From contig NC_092020.1 of the NCBI RefSeq assembly GCF_042242105.1, positions 15,902,788 to 15,966,787 of the forward strand: a stretch of DNA of 64,000 nt, given 5' to 3'. The position numbers were made by a program, and so were the translations under genes. Position 1 is the stretch's first letter; each line of letters starts with the position of its first letter. This DNA is from Pempheris klunzingeri. Lineage: Eukaryota; Chordata; Actinopteri; Acropomatiformes; Pempheridae. Shown here piece by piece: positions 46,559 through 59,900 of this stretch. The notes beneath the pieces were generated by a model. It was given only the letters and a program-made list of their open reading frames with translations. It was not told the origin of the DNA and ran no database searches.

Positions 46559-49500
46559 GCCTGGACCAGCTGGGCTTGGACCTGTACAACGGCAGCGGTG
46601 TCATAAAGGAGATCAACCTCGATGTCTGGGTGAGTTGTTGGCTGTCAGCTTGGCACCGGAGCAGCAGGACTCATCGTGTGTTTTTGTAGGACTCGTGCAC
46701 TCTTGACTGTTTCGCAACTGCTCTCGAGTTCAACAACAAACTCCATCGTCATGCTTTTAGCCTAGCTCGCATTTCTTCGCAGAAATGCACTCACGGTAAA
46801 CAGATCAACTGCATCTCCCCTCAGTGTCTAAACACCACGAGTAGATATATTTCCCCCTGCCAGTTTGGGTGTCTATCTCCTTTGCGTTATAATTCTATGC
46901 CCAGAGTGATGAGACAAATATGAACCCAGTTATTGCCTTTATATGACTTTGTGTTTCTTAACGACTGCTTCCTCTTTCCTCCAGGCGGTCAACGAGCTTT
47001 TGGAGTCTCTTGGGGCCCCTCTGGAGATAGTGGATGGCTTTGTCAGCAGCATAGCGGTGACCATCCCCTGGCAAGCTCTCCTAACTGATCACTGCACCTT
47101 AGAAGTTTCTGGTCTGCAGATAACATGTCGACCCAAGTACCGCACCAGTAAGTTCACCTACAAACAACTTCATGAGGCAACCAGTGGGGTTTCCTCCTGG
47201 CTCTTACACTTCCTGACACTGAACATGCATCAGTCAGCCTCAGGTTAAGTGAGTGGATCTTCCAGGGTTCAATAGATCTATCCATGCTGTCTCAGTTTGA
47301 TGAATGTGCTGCAAAGACTAATATGTCCCTGTTTTTATTACTGCCTACAAACTATTCCTGATATTGAACTGTTGTTATGTAGATGAGCACCGATAAGTGT
47401 CCATATGGCAAGATTTGGTTTCAAAGTGCAATAGACAAAGATGGACACATTAGGATGTGAATGAGGATGGAGGGTTGCAAGCATCCAGGCGCGATAATTT
47501 CTCCACAAGTCTGTTTGTCATTTATGAAGACGTTTGTGTGCCTAGGCCCACTGGTCTAGGTTACTTTTTTGAAATGAAATGTCAGAAAACCGTGACAAAA
47601 GGCCCATTATTTGAGCTTGCACAGATATATTCAAATATGGTTTTTTTTGTGGGCAGCAGCCCAAAAACAGTCTGTTAACTGTCATAGAAGCAACAGGAAA
47701 TCCTCACATTTAAGTAACTGACGGAATCAAATAATTAACTATCTAGCTATTGTAATAATTGATTAATTTTCTGACAAAGACTTCTATCAACTAATCCTCT
47801 CTGCTTCACCCTGATATACAAAAAGCTTAGGAAATGCAACTTGGATATCGGTGTAAATTGTTAATTTCATGTCACGTATTAATAATTTACTAACTGCACT
47901 GCATTAAAGCTCATTCTCAGAAGAAAGAGGAAGAAGTTTCCTTGCATTGGATATTCAAAAACAACTTAAAGCCACGTTGTTTTGAAAAAAAGTGTCCCAC
48001 TTACACTGCGTTTCTGTCAAAGCACAGAGAGAAAATAAGTAAAAGAGGGTAAATGGCGAGTGCAAGCCTGATCTTGAATCTTTAATTATAAATCATTTAC
48101 ACAGTAGCCCTGAAGAAATGCAGAAATTACTGAATCCCATATGGTTTTGTTTGCACTCAGGTGGGGGTTGGGACTCCCAAGGCTGGTCATCAAGCATGAC
48201 TTCCAGCATGCAGTTGGCTCAGGAGTGCCTGAAGGACCCCCCAGAGGCGTCCGAGGAGCCACCTGCCCAGCTGGAGGGGCTTGAGATGTTTGCACAAACC
48301 ATTGAGACGGGTGAGTCGAAGCTGTGCGTGTCTTCACTTTGCAAAGAAGTGTCAACATACTAATATCAAAGATTCCCCACAGTGATAATGTTCACCCTGA
48401 CGGTATTCGAGGGAATATTTCTGTAATGAAAAACCCATTCTGAACACACACGCACACACAAGAAGAGATGATGGGAAAGATTAGTGCTAATGAACCGCTG
48501 CATGTCTCTCATCTCATCTGTGTTTGCAGTCCTTCGTCGTATTAAAGTCACCTTCATAGATACTATCGTTCGAATCGAGCACAAGCCCCTGGACCTGGAA
48601 ACAGGCGTTGCCTTAGAGGTGCACATCAAACGGTAGGTCCTAGAAATGAACTGCAATGAAAGAGCTTTTGATTATTGCACATCATTCATAATTTTTTGTC
48701 TTTTATGTTACATGTTCTCTTTGCTACTACTGTAGATGTAGGATTCATACATACTGTAGTTAATTCATATCATCACATTTTTAGATCACTAATGGGAGAT
48801 TCCTCAAAAACAGAAACATGTTGTTTATGCTACCTTTTGTCCCTGAAAGAGAGCAGCTCATGGGACATTTTGAAATGTTAATTCAAAGGTCATTTTCACT
48901 TCATTTGGCAATAATATATTTATAGAAAAACCTGAGCCTGAAAAAAAATTAATTACACTGCTCTAGAAATATGATGAAGATCAGCACAGAATTTTCACTT
49001 TATTTGAATGAAGCCACTAAGCTACAAAGCTACTTTCATCTCTAACATCATTCACTGCCCATGATAGTTTTAAGTATGGTTGAGTCACATAGATAATGGC
49101 TTCCTGTTATAACTGGGGAACTAAAAAATCTCCCCTCTCATCTTAATTTTATTTAAAATCACCATTCCAATGTTTTTTTCTGTATTTAGAGGCCTGATCA
49201 GAGCAAAAATATGGTGTTTGTGATGACATATAACATCTTGAAATCCAATTTTTTTACTTTTACTTTTTTTTGCAGGTATTTGACATTACACTGAAAATTT
49301 ACACATATTGTTCATAAACAGATTGCAAAGTTAGTATTTGTGCATCTTTGATTCTCACTTAAAATGCAAAATCATTTTCTTATTTTACTGTTCCAGCAAG
49401 TGGCCAACCCTGTTATGTGATCCTCTTTGTCAAGTGCAAGTCCAGTGTTCTTATAAATGGGCCATGGTCATAATAAAAGCATCTTGCAGGCCTTGTTAGG

Positions 49501-52500
49501 AAGGGATGCAAACTGGATCAACAAACAAAAAGCTGCACTGTGTGAGCTGAAACAAAGTGGGTAGCATCATTTTAAAAAAATCTTTTTTTTCATACAAGTA
49601 AAGCATCCAGAATTAAACCCACAGCTCCTTTTTTTCTTGTATATCACTTTTATCACTCACAACAGGGTGATATAATGTCTCCCTGTGGTCATTAATATTA
49701 TGACTCTCCTACATCAGCACTTACTGTATATTACAGTTAGCCGAGAGGGAAAGCAAAATGGAAGCCAAGAATAAGATGTCATCTTCTCTCTGCTCGTCAG
49801 CAGATAAGGAGAAGAGGTCCCTAACCAGTTATCAACTTATATTTTAACTTGTGTCATCAGACATTTTAAACGGTCAGTATTGACAAAGTCATTCACCTGA
49901 AAAGGGTTATAATTAGTGGCTGATAATAAGTGCAGGTTGTAAGTAAGGTGTCATCAATATTGGATGTCTGGGGAGTTTATGACCTTTACTTTGATTCATA
50001 TTATGGCCACAGCCTCTGTTCCTACATAGAGCCGGATAAAATAATAATCATGACTGGTGCAATCGTTATTTATTGAAAGCAATTGTTGTTTTTTCAATTA
50101 TTTTATGTATTTTTACTCTATTGTTGCTGTAATATCTTAACTATTCAACTTTGGTCACTACTAATTGAATTAAATATATGCCAATAGTGTTCATGTGACA
50201 ATATGAAGGCATTCCCAACTACAAACTTATATGATTTTTCAGCAGGTAGTTACTGTTGGTTTTCTGTGTTTATTTCCATCAGTGCCACATGTCCCATGAC
50301 CGTGCTGCCATTTTGTAACGTGTGTTACTCTGACACTGTTGAACCCTCTTTGTTTTCGTGGCTTATCGACAGAGCAGCTCAGGATTGGCTGTGTTGATCT
50401 GGGGTCAGTGACCAGAAAGCCCTGTCATCTCAAAAGCTTGAGTTTTTTCTCACAGAACGACTGATCTGAGTCCTGTGAAGTATGTTTATTAAACAGGGTG
50501 CTTCATCTCTGGTAGGCTTATCTGATCATCTTTCCTGAAGAGATCAAGGGACTGACAGCACAACTGTGATTCAGCAACACAGACCTCTGCCGCTGAGTCT
50601 GTAATAGTGTGCCACTTGTACTGATCAGTATGCTATTGTATAAACTATGGTATCATTTCCATAAACAATTTGATTTGAGTTCTCTGCCTTATGCCAATGG
50701 TACTTCTCAAATTGAAAATTGCATTAACTTAAAAAAGTTTGTTGTCACCATGCAGGTGTTTCTGCTTCTTCATTTGCATGAGAGGAACAGCTCTGAGTTC
50801 CTAACATCGTCACTTTTTCTCATACGTACTGAATTAAATTTTTGTCATATTGTAAGTAATGTGCATGTTTGTTTGCACGGTGTTGCTCCAGGCTGGAGTA
50901 CTTCGACGAGGCAGTGCGAGATCCAGCCAGCCAGACTGCTGTGCCTGTTGACATCCACCAGCCGCCCGCCTTCCTGCACAAGATTCTCCAGCTGAGCGCT
51001 GTTCAGCTGTTCTACGACAGCAACGGCATAGTACAGGTGATGGACACAACACTGCTTAGCATCCCCAATGTCTTTATTAGCAAGTTCATGAAAGGTTTAG
51101 CAGAATGTAAAATGTGTACATATCAAAGAATAATCCGTAAGAATTTTGTGTAAATATTCATAAGGCTTGCACAACATTCTGCACCCACAGCATCAGCAGT
51201 CCAGGAGGAACTGATGGTCTTTGACTTCTCAAGTTCTTCTTGCTATTCAGACTTTGACAAATTAGTTTCATGCCCCTACATTGTCAACATGACAAACTTT
51301 TCTCTACTGCTACTGTTGCAAAATAGTAATAGCCACTTTAATTTTTTGTGGCCATCTAATATTCATATTGTACATGTATATATTTGCAAACTTTCAGGAA
51401 CACATCGCTGTGAATCTTTTTGTTCTTTCGAAGTTTATTTTGTATGAGTAAACAGCCACAAATGCCTTAGTGTAAAGACAGGAAATGTGCCATGATGTGT
51501 CATGTACCAGAAATGCTCATAGATTTGTCCACATTTTTTAGGGTCCTCCTGAGGAGGAACGCCCAGCATCAGCCACAGCAAGTGAAGGTGAAGAAGATGA
51601 GGAGGAAGAAGAAGATGAGGAGGAGGAAGACGAGGAGGAGGAGGAGGAAGAAGAGGCAAAGCCCCAGGCATCCCCTCCCTGTCCTCCATCTCAGCCTCTG
51701 CTCATTGGAAGCTGCTCCGGTTTCATCGAGACCACTGTCAAGATCAAACAGAACGACATGCTGCCTGGACCAAAGGTGTGTTTGTGTGTGCATTCTGCGA
51801 CTTACTGAGAGATTAGAAAACGCTGCTGTCCTCTGATATTGACTCTTTCTTGTCTTTTTCTCTCTGCTCATCAGTTGGAGTTGGATGGGAAGGTGGGCTG
51901 TGTCCACATGCTGCTGTCTCCAGATCAAATTACCCATCTGACAGACCTGCTGGCAGCACTCTGCATTGACACAGGTACATTAAACCACAGCCTCTGTAAT
52001 AAACAAAGCTAGGGTTAATGTATTATTGTGATTATGGCATGAAAAACAAAAAGTCATGTGCCTCTATGACTTAAAATATGATGACGATTAGATCAGCTTA
52101 TACCAGCTGATTGCAACAACCAGTCAGACTATAGTCAGCTCATAGCATAGACTGTATATGAGAGGTGGATGTAGCCACCATGACGTCACCGATTGGTTTG
52201 TGGGCCACTACTTTGACCCCTCAAGTCTGGCATTTTGGCCGTCACCATCTTGGATTTTTGCAGCCAGAGGTGACACTTGATTATTTTTTTCTGTTCCCCG
52301 CCTCTGGTTAGGTTCAGACATGACCCATCTCTGACTGGTTATGTATAAGATAGTCTCACCTAAAGTATACCCTGCTTTATCACCTGTTTTATTTTTATGT
52401 TCAAAATGGGACTGTAATTTACTAAATGAACATCATGTTGTCTTAAAGATGACTTGATACTAGTAACTGAGACCATAAACCCATAAGGAAAATGTTCACT

Positions 52501-53939
52501 GAGGATAATAAATCAAGTGAGAGGTAGGATAATTTTCTCATAGACTGCCATACAATCTGACTTCTTTATGGAGTCAGTGGAGTCGCCCCCTGCTGGCTAC
52601 TAGAAAGAATACAGGATTAAGGAATTTTGGCATAGGCTTCACTTTTCAGACCTAGAAACGACGTCTACTTCTTTTATACACTCTGTGGCCACTGTGTAGC
52701 CTGTTATGATTACATGAATAACTGGTAAAGTGCACATTAGCCTTCAGAGTAATTCTATATTCACAAATACACGTTTCCTCTATCTTTACGCTGATGGACG
52801 CACTCACAAATTTAAACCACAAATTCACAACCTATTCATCACTTTCTGTGTCTAGAAACTAGGAGATAATTGGGTGGCCATTGGCTGTAAGGCTGAAAGG
52901 CAGGATGACTCAGAGCTGATACTCTTAGACACAGACAATAAGCTTGTGCTGTAGTTCAGAGCCGGAGAGTAAGGTCACAGGCATTTGTAAATGCCTCATA
53001 AATGTGAGGTCACACTCTGCTTCGATTTTTCTCTTTGTCTCTTAGACACATTCATAAAGCTGCTTCTGTTTCCTCTCTCTCCCACAGAGACTGAGACTAA
53101 GTGTGGTGGAGTACAAAGTCGTCCGTTAGACTCAGATGACCTGCGTATGATTGAGGAGGACCTCAGTAAGCAGCTGGGCTCCAGTCCCAGAGACAGGGAG
53201 TGGGATGCTGAGGCAGACTTGGAGCCCTACGTCAGCGGCCTGGAGAATGGAGGTACAGAAGGCAGCAAATGTCCACTCATAAACTGTCTGTCTGAGAGAC
53301 ACCATAACCTCAACAGACCTGCTCCTATAGGCGTGTAGTTTACCACCATTCCAGCCACTGTGGGTAAAATAGAGACTGTTTTCCTTTTCTAAAATAGAAA
53401 TGTAATATTCATACAGTATTATCTATGGCAGTATTATCTGTAGCCCTTCTGGTATGGCGTGTATCATAAGGCTTAGTCCTTAGTGCAGTGCTCTGGTTTC
53501 GCCCCCTCTGTCTCTCTCCTGTCCTTCCCTTCTATCTCCACTATCTATGGTCAAATAAAGCTAAGACATAATCTGTAGAAAAAAAACATAAAATCTCAGG
53601 GTTCAGGATATGTCTTAAGCTAGGCTGCATGCAATGCAAATACACAGTCTTTGGTTGTCTTTGGTGGTCAGTTCAGTGAGAAATCTAGGTGGTGTGGAAA
53701 AACACTCCTGCTGCTCCTTTTGTAGCAGCAAAGCGTCATGAAATGTTTCATAAAGTGTACACTGTAGTATTTATGTGTTTGTGTGTACCTGCAGAAATGT
53801 TTTACTCCATGTATCCTGCTGGGATGAGCAGTAGCGTGACGTCTGTGCGCTCTGGCAGCGAGCTGTCAGACAGTGATATGGAATCTTCCGCACACAGTCT
53901 TGCCAGCTTTACACAACCTGCAGCACTGTCAGCACAGGT

Positions 53940-53977
<38 letters not shown>

Positions 53978-56900
53978 CATTAGCATTAGCATTATAAATT
54001 TTAGGGAATTATTGTGGCCTTTCTTTTCTTATAGAGAACAACAATAGAATAGAAGTGTAACCTGTAATCTACTTGAAATTACAAGCAGTCAGATTTTCAC
54101 TTTGATTTTCCTTGCCAGGGCATGGTGAACTGTCCCAGGAGATATCCTGTAGCGGGGTGTTTGTCGAGTCTACCCCAGGCAAGCAACCGGACCAGAGGTA
54201 AAATCACTGCAGTGCTTACTAAAGGGTTTATATCAGCACTTATACAAGCACTTCAGTCTTATATCCAGTCTCTTGTATTGTGGGGGCTTCAGGGAGTAAC
54301 TAGCACCTTGAGAGTGCTTTTCTCAAAACAAATATTCATTAGGTCGTCTTGTCTGCAAATTGACACTTCCTAAAGTTAATGTGGAAAATTGCAAGGGCAG
54401 ATGAGTGTTGAATATGCTTTTCAGTACTTTGTGAAACTCTTTCTGAAACTCTGTTTCTAGTATTAGTTACGGATCCTGTTTGTGATTATAATTTTCCCAA
54501 ATAAGTGTGCCTCATTAAACAACCAAACTGAACTTCCTCATTCTTCCTTCTTACAGGTCGTTCACACAGTGGCCAGGCAGAGCAGCTGAAGCCTGATGCT
54601 TTGTTGCGACTGACCCTTGGCGGGCTCACTCTAACCCTGCTGCAGGAGGACCCGCCCTCTAAGCCTGATGGAGCCTCATCACTGGCTCAGGTGTCTCAGG
54701 TGTTCTTCCGGGAGCTGGCCTTCTTCAAGGACAGCATGTTCAGCGATAGAGACTTCCACCATCTGAGAGGCGGCTTTGCCAAGGCGTGCCCACACTCTCA
54801 TCTCAGGTAGAAAAACACAGACACATATTTTGTCTTTGGTGAGTTGTAATTCATGTAGACAAATAAGATGCTGCTCATTTAAGAAATTACTTAGAAATGG
54901 ATATATCTGAAACACAATAAACCTTGATAAAGTTAAATAGGTTGTGGGTCTGAAAAATGTGTTTCAAGGTTGAAAGGTTTGTATCATTCCACATTATGTA
55001 AAGTGCGGCACGCCATATTGTAAATGTCTCCTAGCTGCTCTCCTAGCTAAGAGCTGCAGTGTAATTCTCATCTCCCTTGTTGCCTCTCCCCCAGAGTGAC
55101 AGGAGCAGCAGTGCAGGTTGCTTGTGAGATGCGGAGCGGGAGACGCCACAGTCGGGCCGTGACCTCTGACCTTTCCTTCAGCAGACTGGAACTGTTGGAG
55201 TGCCTCTGGGAGGACGGAAAGCCTCAGTACAGCGAGGTAGAACATCTCTTTGCCTGTGTAGCTGTTAGCTCACTCTCTTCTGTCTTCACACTGTAAGACT
55301 TAAAATTTAATTACATCTTTGTGCCAAAATCTTTCTTTTTTGTAAGGCTGTTCACATTAAGTCATTATAGTTTGAATATGGCCAAAACCCTCATTATGAA
55401 ACCAAATTATTAGTTGAACCAATGTCAAAAATGTTTGCCAGTATGGAGTCGTGATAAATGTCATGTTGGAGAGACATTAAAAAAGATAATTCAGACTGAA
55501 GATATTATGCCATGAAACAAATATGTATCATATCAGATTTAAAACTACAAATGAAAATGACCCAAATAAGTGTTGAAAATGTCATATGGGAAACTTTTAC
55601 CTGTTGTCTGAAAGTAGTTTATGTTTGTCGTTCTCTTAACAAGCCGATGAGGAAGACTTAGAACAATGTCTCTTTGCAGTTGCTTCAGTTCCAGAAAGCT
55701 GGTCTGTTCACTATTGGAGCTGCAGCCAGACCATGTGCCCAACTACACTACAGCCTCACTGAAAAACACCTGCGTAGGGTACGTATTTGTACACAGAAAC
55801 ACACACACTAACTTGACACGCGCCTGTTCAAGTGCTTTCTTTTTTCAAAGGAATCATATTTGTTGTTTCATTTTGTTTTTTGTAAGGTGCCTTTTATGTC
55901 AATGAACAAATGTTTGTTTGATTCGTGCAGCAGGCAGTAGTTTAGGGCCCTGACAAGGTAGGGTCAGGAGGAATGACAGGATTCACTGAAGACGACAGGA
56001 AAAAACACTTATTCTAAAGATGGAGCATGACTACAAATGTAGCAACTTTGAAAAGTAAAGCAGCAAGTATTTTTTGTTTTCATTTGATGCTATCTAAGTT
56101 AGAAAGTTACATGATATTACCTTTTTTAACATTATATTGACTGTGAAAATAAGCATATCATGACACCCTTATTTTAATGATGTGCACCAGATTTTTCCAA
56201 AAGTTTCCAAAAGCATATATTTATTGCCAGCATTTATTGTCTTAAGTTCTTGCCAGATGTTTTTTTTACTGGCAGAATTGTAAGCCTAAGCTTTGGCATC
56301 AATGAAACTGCATGATAAAATCATGGATAATAAAAATACAAGTAATTATATTCAAAGATTTATCAGGTCATGGCTGCAATTCACCAGTCTACATCAATCT
56401 ATCCTTTAACACAGTAGTGTGTGTGTATCTGTGTATTGCAGGGTAAACAGCGAGTGGTGCGGCGGGAAAGTGTTGTGCGGGTGGAGCTGGCAGAACTGAG
56501 CACCGAGCTGGACCTGGACATCCTCACTCGCCTGGGGAGCCTGAGCAAAGCCTTCAGCCACTGCCCCACACAGACCTGTGGACCTGGACTCATACAGGTG
56601 GAACCCCACAATCATTTCTTCCATCATAAAAAGGCTGATTACATATTTTTAAAAAGACACATACCAGGAAACTTGGCGTGTAGAGGAAATGCATATTAAT
56701 ACCATCAACTAAAAACACAAATCCGCACCTGTTATTTGACCTGTTTTGTTGTAGCACATTTTAGCACACCAGCAATAAAGGCAGTTTGTAATGATGGTGG
56801 AAATACAAGTACCCAATAAAGCACAGCCTCCTTAAGGGTAGATCATAGCATACGTTTTTGATCAAAATCATACAAGTAGAACTAAACTGAACAGTGATCT

Positions 56901-59900
56901 GCACTCTCCAAGAGTTTCCCAGATTGTGTTTTGTAAGCTGTACACTGAGTGCACTTAATCATAGTTTTGAGATATTCTCCTGTACAGCAGCTCGTCTGTA
57001 TTATAAACCAGACAAATCATAACTGAGCTGAAAAGCAGAACACAGAACACAGAATGTCATTTTGCTTGAGTAATCTAGTTTGGTTATGCATAGTCATGTT
57101 TTTTTTTTTATGTCAGCTCAACAATAGGAAACCAAAAATAGAGACTAAGACAAAGATCTTCGGAAAAAGATTGAGATGATTATTCTATTATGTCTAATGA
57201 TCATATTTGTGCTGACACAAGCCTGAACAGAACTGCCAGGTGTAAGACTAAATAAGCACTTCTTCAGTGTGCCTGACAACAGACCACTACTAAATAACTT
57301 CTCGTGTCCAGCCAGCAGTCTTTTGTGATAAATAAATACTAAGATTTCTCACTTTCTTTCCTCTCAGACCCAGAGCAGTGAGCTGTGCTCCTCCTTCACC
57401 CTCCTCTCCCCCCACGCCGTCCTCAGGCTTCGTTTCCCTATACCCGACCTGCGGCCCCTCCCCAAACGTCGACCTCAGACCCAGAGGGCAGTGCGGCAGG
57501 AGACCTTGGTGCTGGAGCTGACTGAGCTGGAGCTGAAGCACAAGGAGGCCCCAGACCTCCAGAGCGAGCAGACTGTCCCGGGACAGCCGTGGGCTCCCTG
57601 CCTCACCCAGCTGTTGGAGGCCTCCTTCACCGACCTGCATGGTGGGGAACACACACACACAGCTCTATACACTAAATGTTTGTAATAACAGAATATACAT
57701 AGTCATGTGGTATACTGACCAACGCCACCGCTCAACACAGACAATCCAATGTGGTTTCAACATAATTTTTTTTATCCGGGTTATCTGCTCTATATCAGTA
57801 TTTCTTTCCAGGGATTTCTGGGTTTTAAGAAGAACATCAAAACAATAAGACAATATCACAAGTCAAATACTTTAACTGTAATCATTTCATCCACGGATAT
57901 AAGTTAACATCTTATTTTTAGAAGTTTTGTTTATATGGTGCCAATAGTCGTTTTTTATGAGTAGCTGTTAACTCATGATGGTGAAAGATGTGTTTGTTAC
58001 ATGTTTTACATTATAAAGGACACAATTTCTGCCAGAAGCTGTACATAACTTGTTGCATGTAGTCCTTCCCTGGCGATATTTAGAGCATTCATTGTGTCTC
58101 ACCAGGGTCATACGAGGGCTGGGAGGGCGGCTCTTTCCCCTGTATCAGAGTGAAGAAGACTCGTGACTCTCTGCCCAGGTTAGTAGTGGTGATCATTAGA
58201 ATAATTAGATTGATAATTCACAAAAACATTTTTACGGGTTGAACTGCATGCTGCAATCTAAGAGAAAGTGTCTGCTTTGTAATCATGTAATAATATAAAA
58301 TGTACTTTACCACAAGTCGGTATTACTTTCGGTTTGTGTGAGCAGGATATCGGTGCGTGTGCGTGGAGGGGAGGCTCAGGGCCCGGCAGCGGGTCTGGAT
58401 GGGATGAACCTGGGCCTCATCAGGGACCTGGGGGCTGCCTTCTTTGAAAGTCACTGTGAACTCAACGACAAAACCAGCTCTCCATTCTCCTCCAACCGCA
58501 CCATGTTTGAGACAGAGGAGGTGTGCTGACAAAAAAATGACAGTACATCAGCCATCTTATTAAGACTCCAGACCAAACTCATTCTTCATCACCTTCCTTG
58601 TTTCTAGATGGTGATTCCAGCCGACCCAGAGGAGATGCGTCAGTTTCAGGTGCAGTGTGTCGCTCAGTGTCAGTGTGCTGTGGACATTAGTCTGCCATTG
58701 GCCTACATCCTCCTGCCCAGCAAACAGGCCTTCCAGAGCATCTACAACAGGTACAGCAACAGTAGCACAAGTGCGATTGCTGCCCACTAAGCTAACATTA
58801 TCCAGCTATCCTCCCAAAAAGTTGGAAAATGTTATTGGTTATCTTCAGCAGTATGTTTTAAATACAAAGAGTTTTGGCCTATTTCATGTTACAAGATTTT
58901 AATATGCTGTAAGTTCACTCTTAGATGAACACAGAAAAAGGTCAAATGTTACAAGATGCACTTAACTGCTGTTAAATTATAGATTTTCTTTTTTTGATAT
59001 TGCTTTTTTTAAGTTAGCGTTGTATTTTTAGAGAAAGTTGGAAAGCCTCATGATTGATTTTGATGATATGGTGCCAATATTCATTTTTTATGTGTAGCTA
59101 TTGATTCATGATAGTTGAGGTTGCATTTATCGCATGTTTCACATTATAAAGAACATTATTTTTGCCATTTTCTAATGTTGTAGCTTTACACAATGTGTTT
59201 GCCAAGGGCTCAATCTGTAAGACTGAACTGTAGCTCTGTTGCATTTACTCATTCCACGGCGATAATGTTCTTGTTCTTGAGCTGCTTGTGTCATTCGTCG
59301 TGTTAGGAATAGTTTCGTCTTCCAGGTTTTTTTCCTTTTTTGGTTTTTATGTTGGTCTTAAATCCTGCATCAGAAGTAATTTTCCTCTTGCACGCCTTTG
59401 TCCGAAAGGATCAATAATGATCTGTTGATGTGGGAGCCTCCTCCCCCCTCGGCCCACAGCCCCGACCACGGCCGCAATCACCATGACGAGTTCCAGCTCT
59501 GCAAGTCAGCCTTTAGACTGGGTGGGTTTGACAGCTTTGATGGAAAAACTTCAACAATATTTAGATTTATTAGACATAATGGCAACTAGTCTGCCAAAAC
59601 GTCTTTTATTGATCACACAGGTTTTGTATTGTATTTGGAAAAATATGTTTGTCCTTCCATCAATAAAGTTAAACAGATCAGTATGTTTTCCTCTGTCTCT
59701 GCCACAGACTCTGATTCAGAAGAGGACGAGCCTCAGTTCTACTTGGCCAGTGAATCAGATGGAAAGTCAGCTCCTCGGCCCAACCACAACCTCAGCCTCC
59801 TGTCCCTCACTGTGATTATCGGAAAAGGTCGCCTTCAAGCCAGAACTGACAAGAAGGTGAGCCATGTGGTTGCTGACCTTTTAGAAGAAATTGAACTTAA

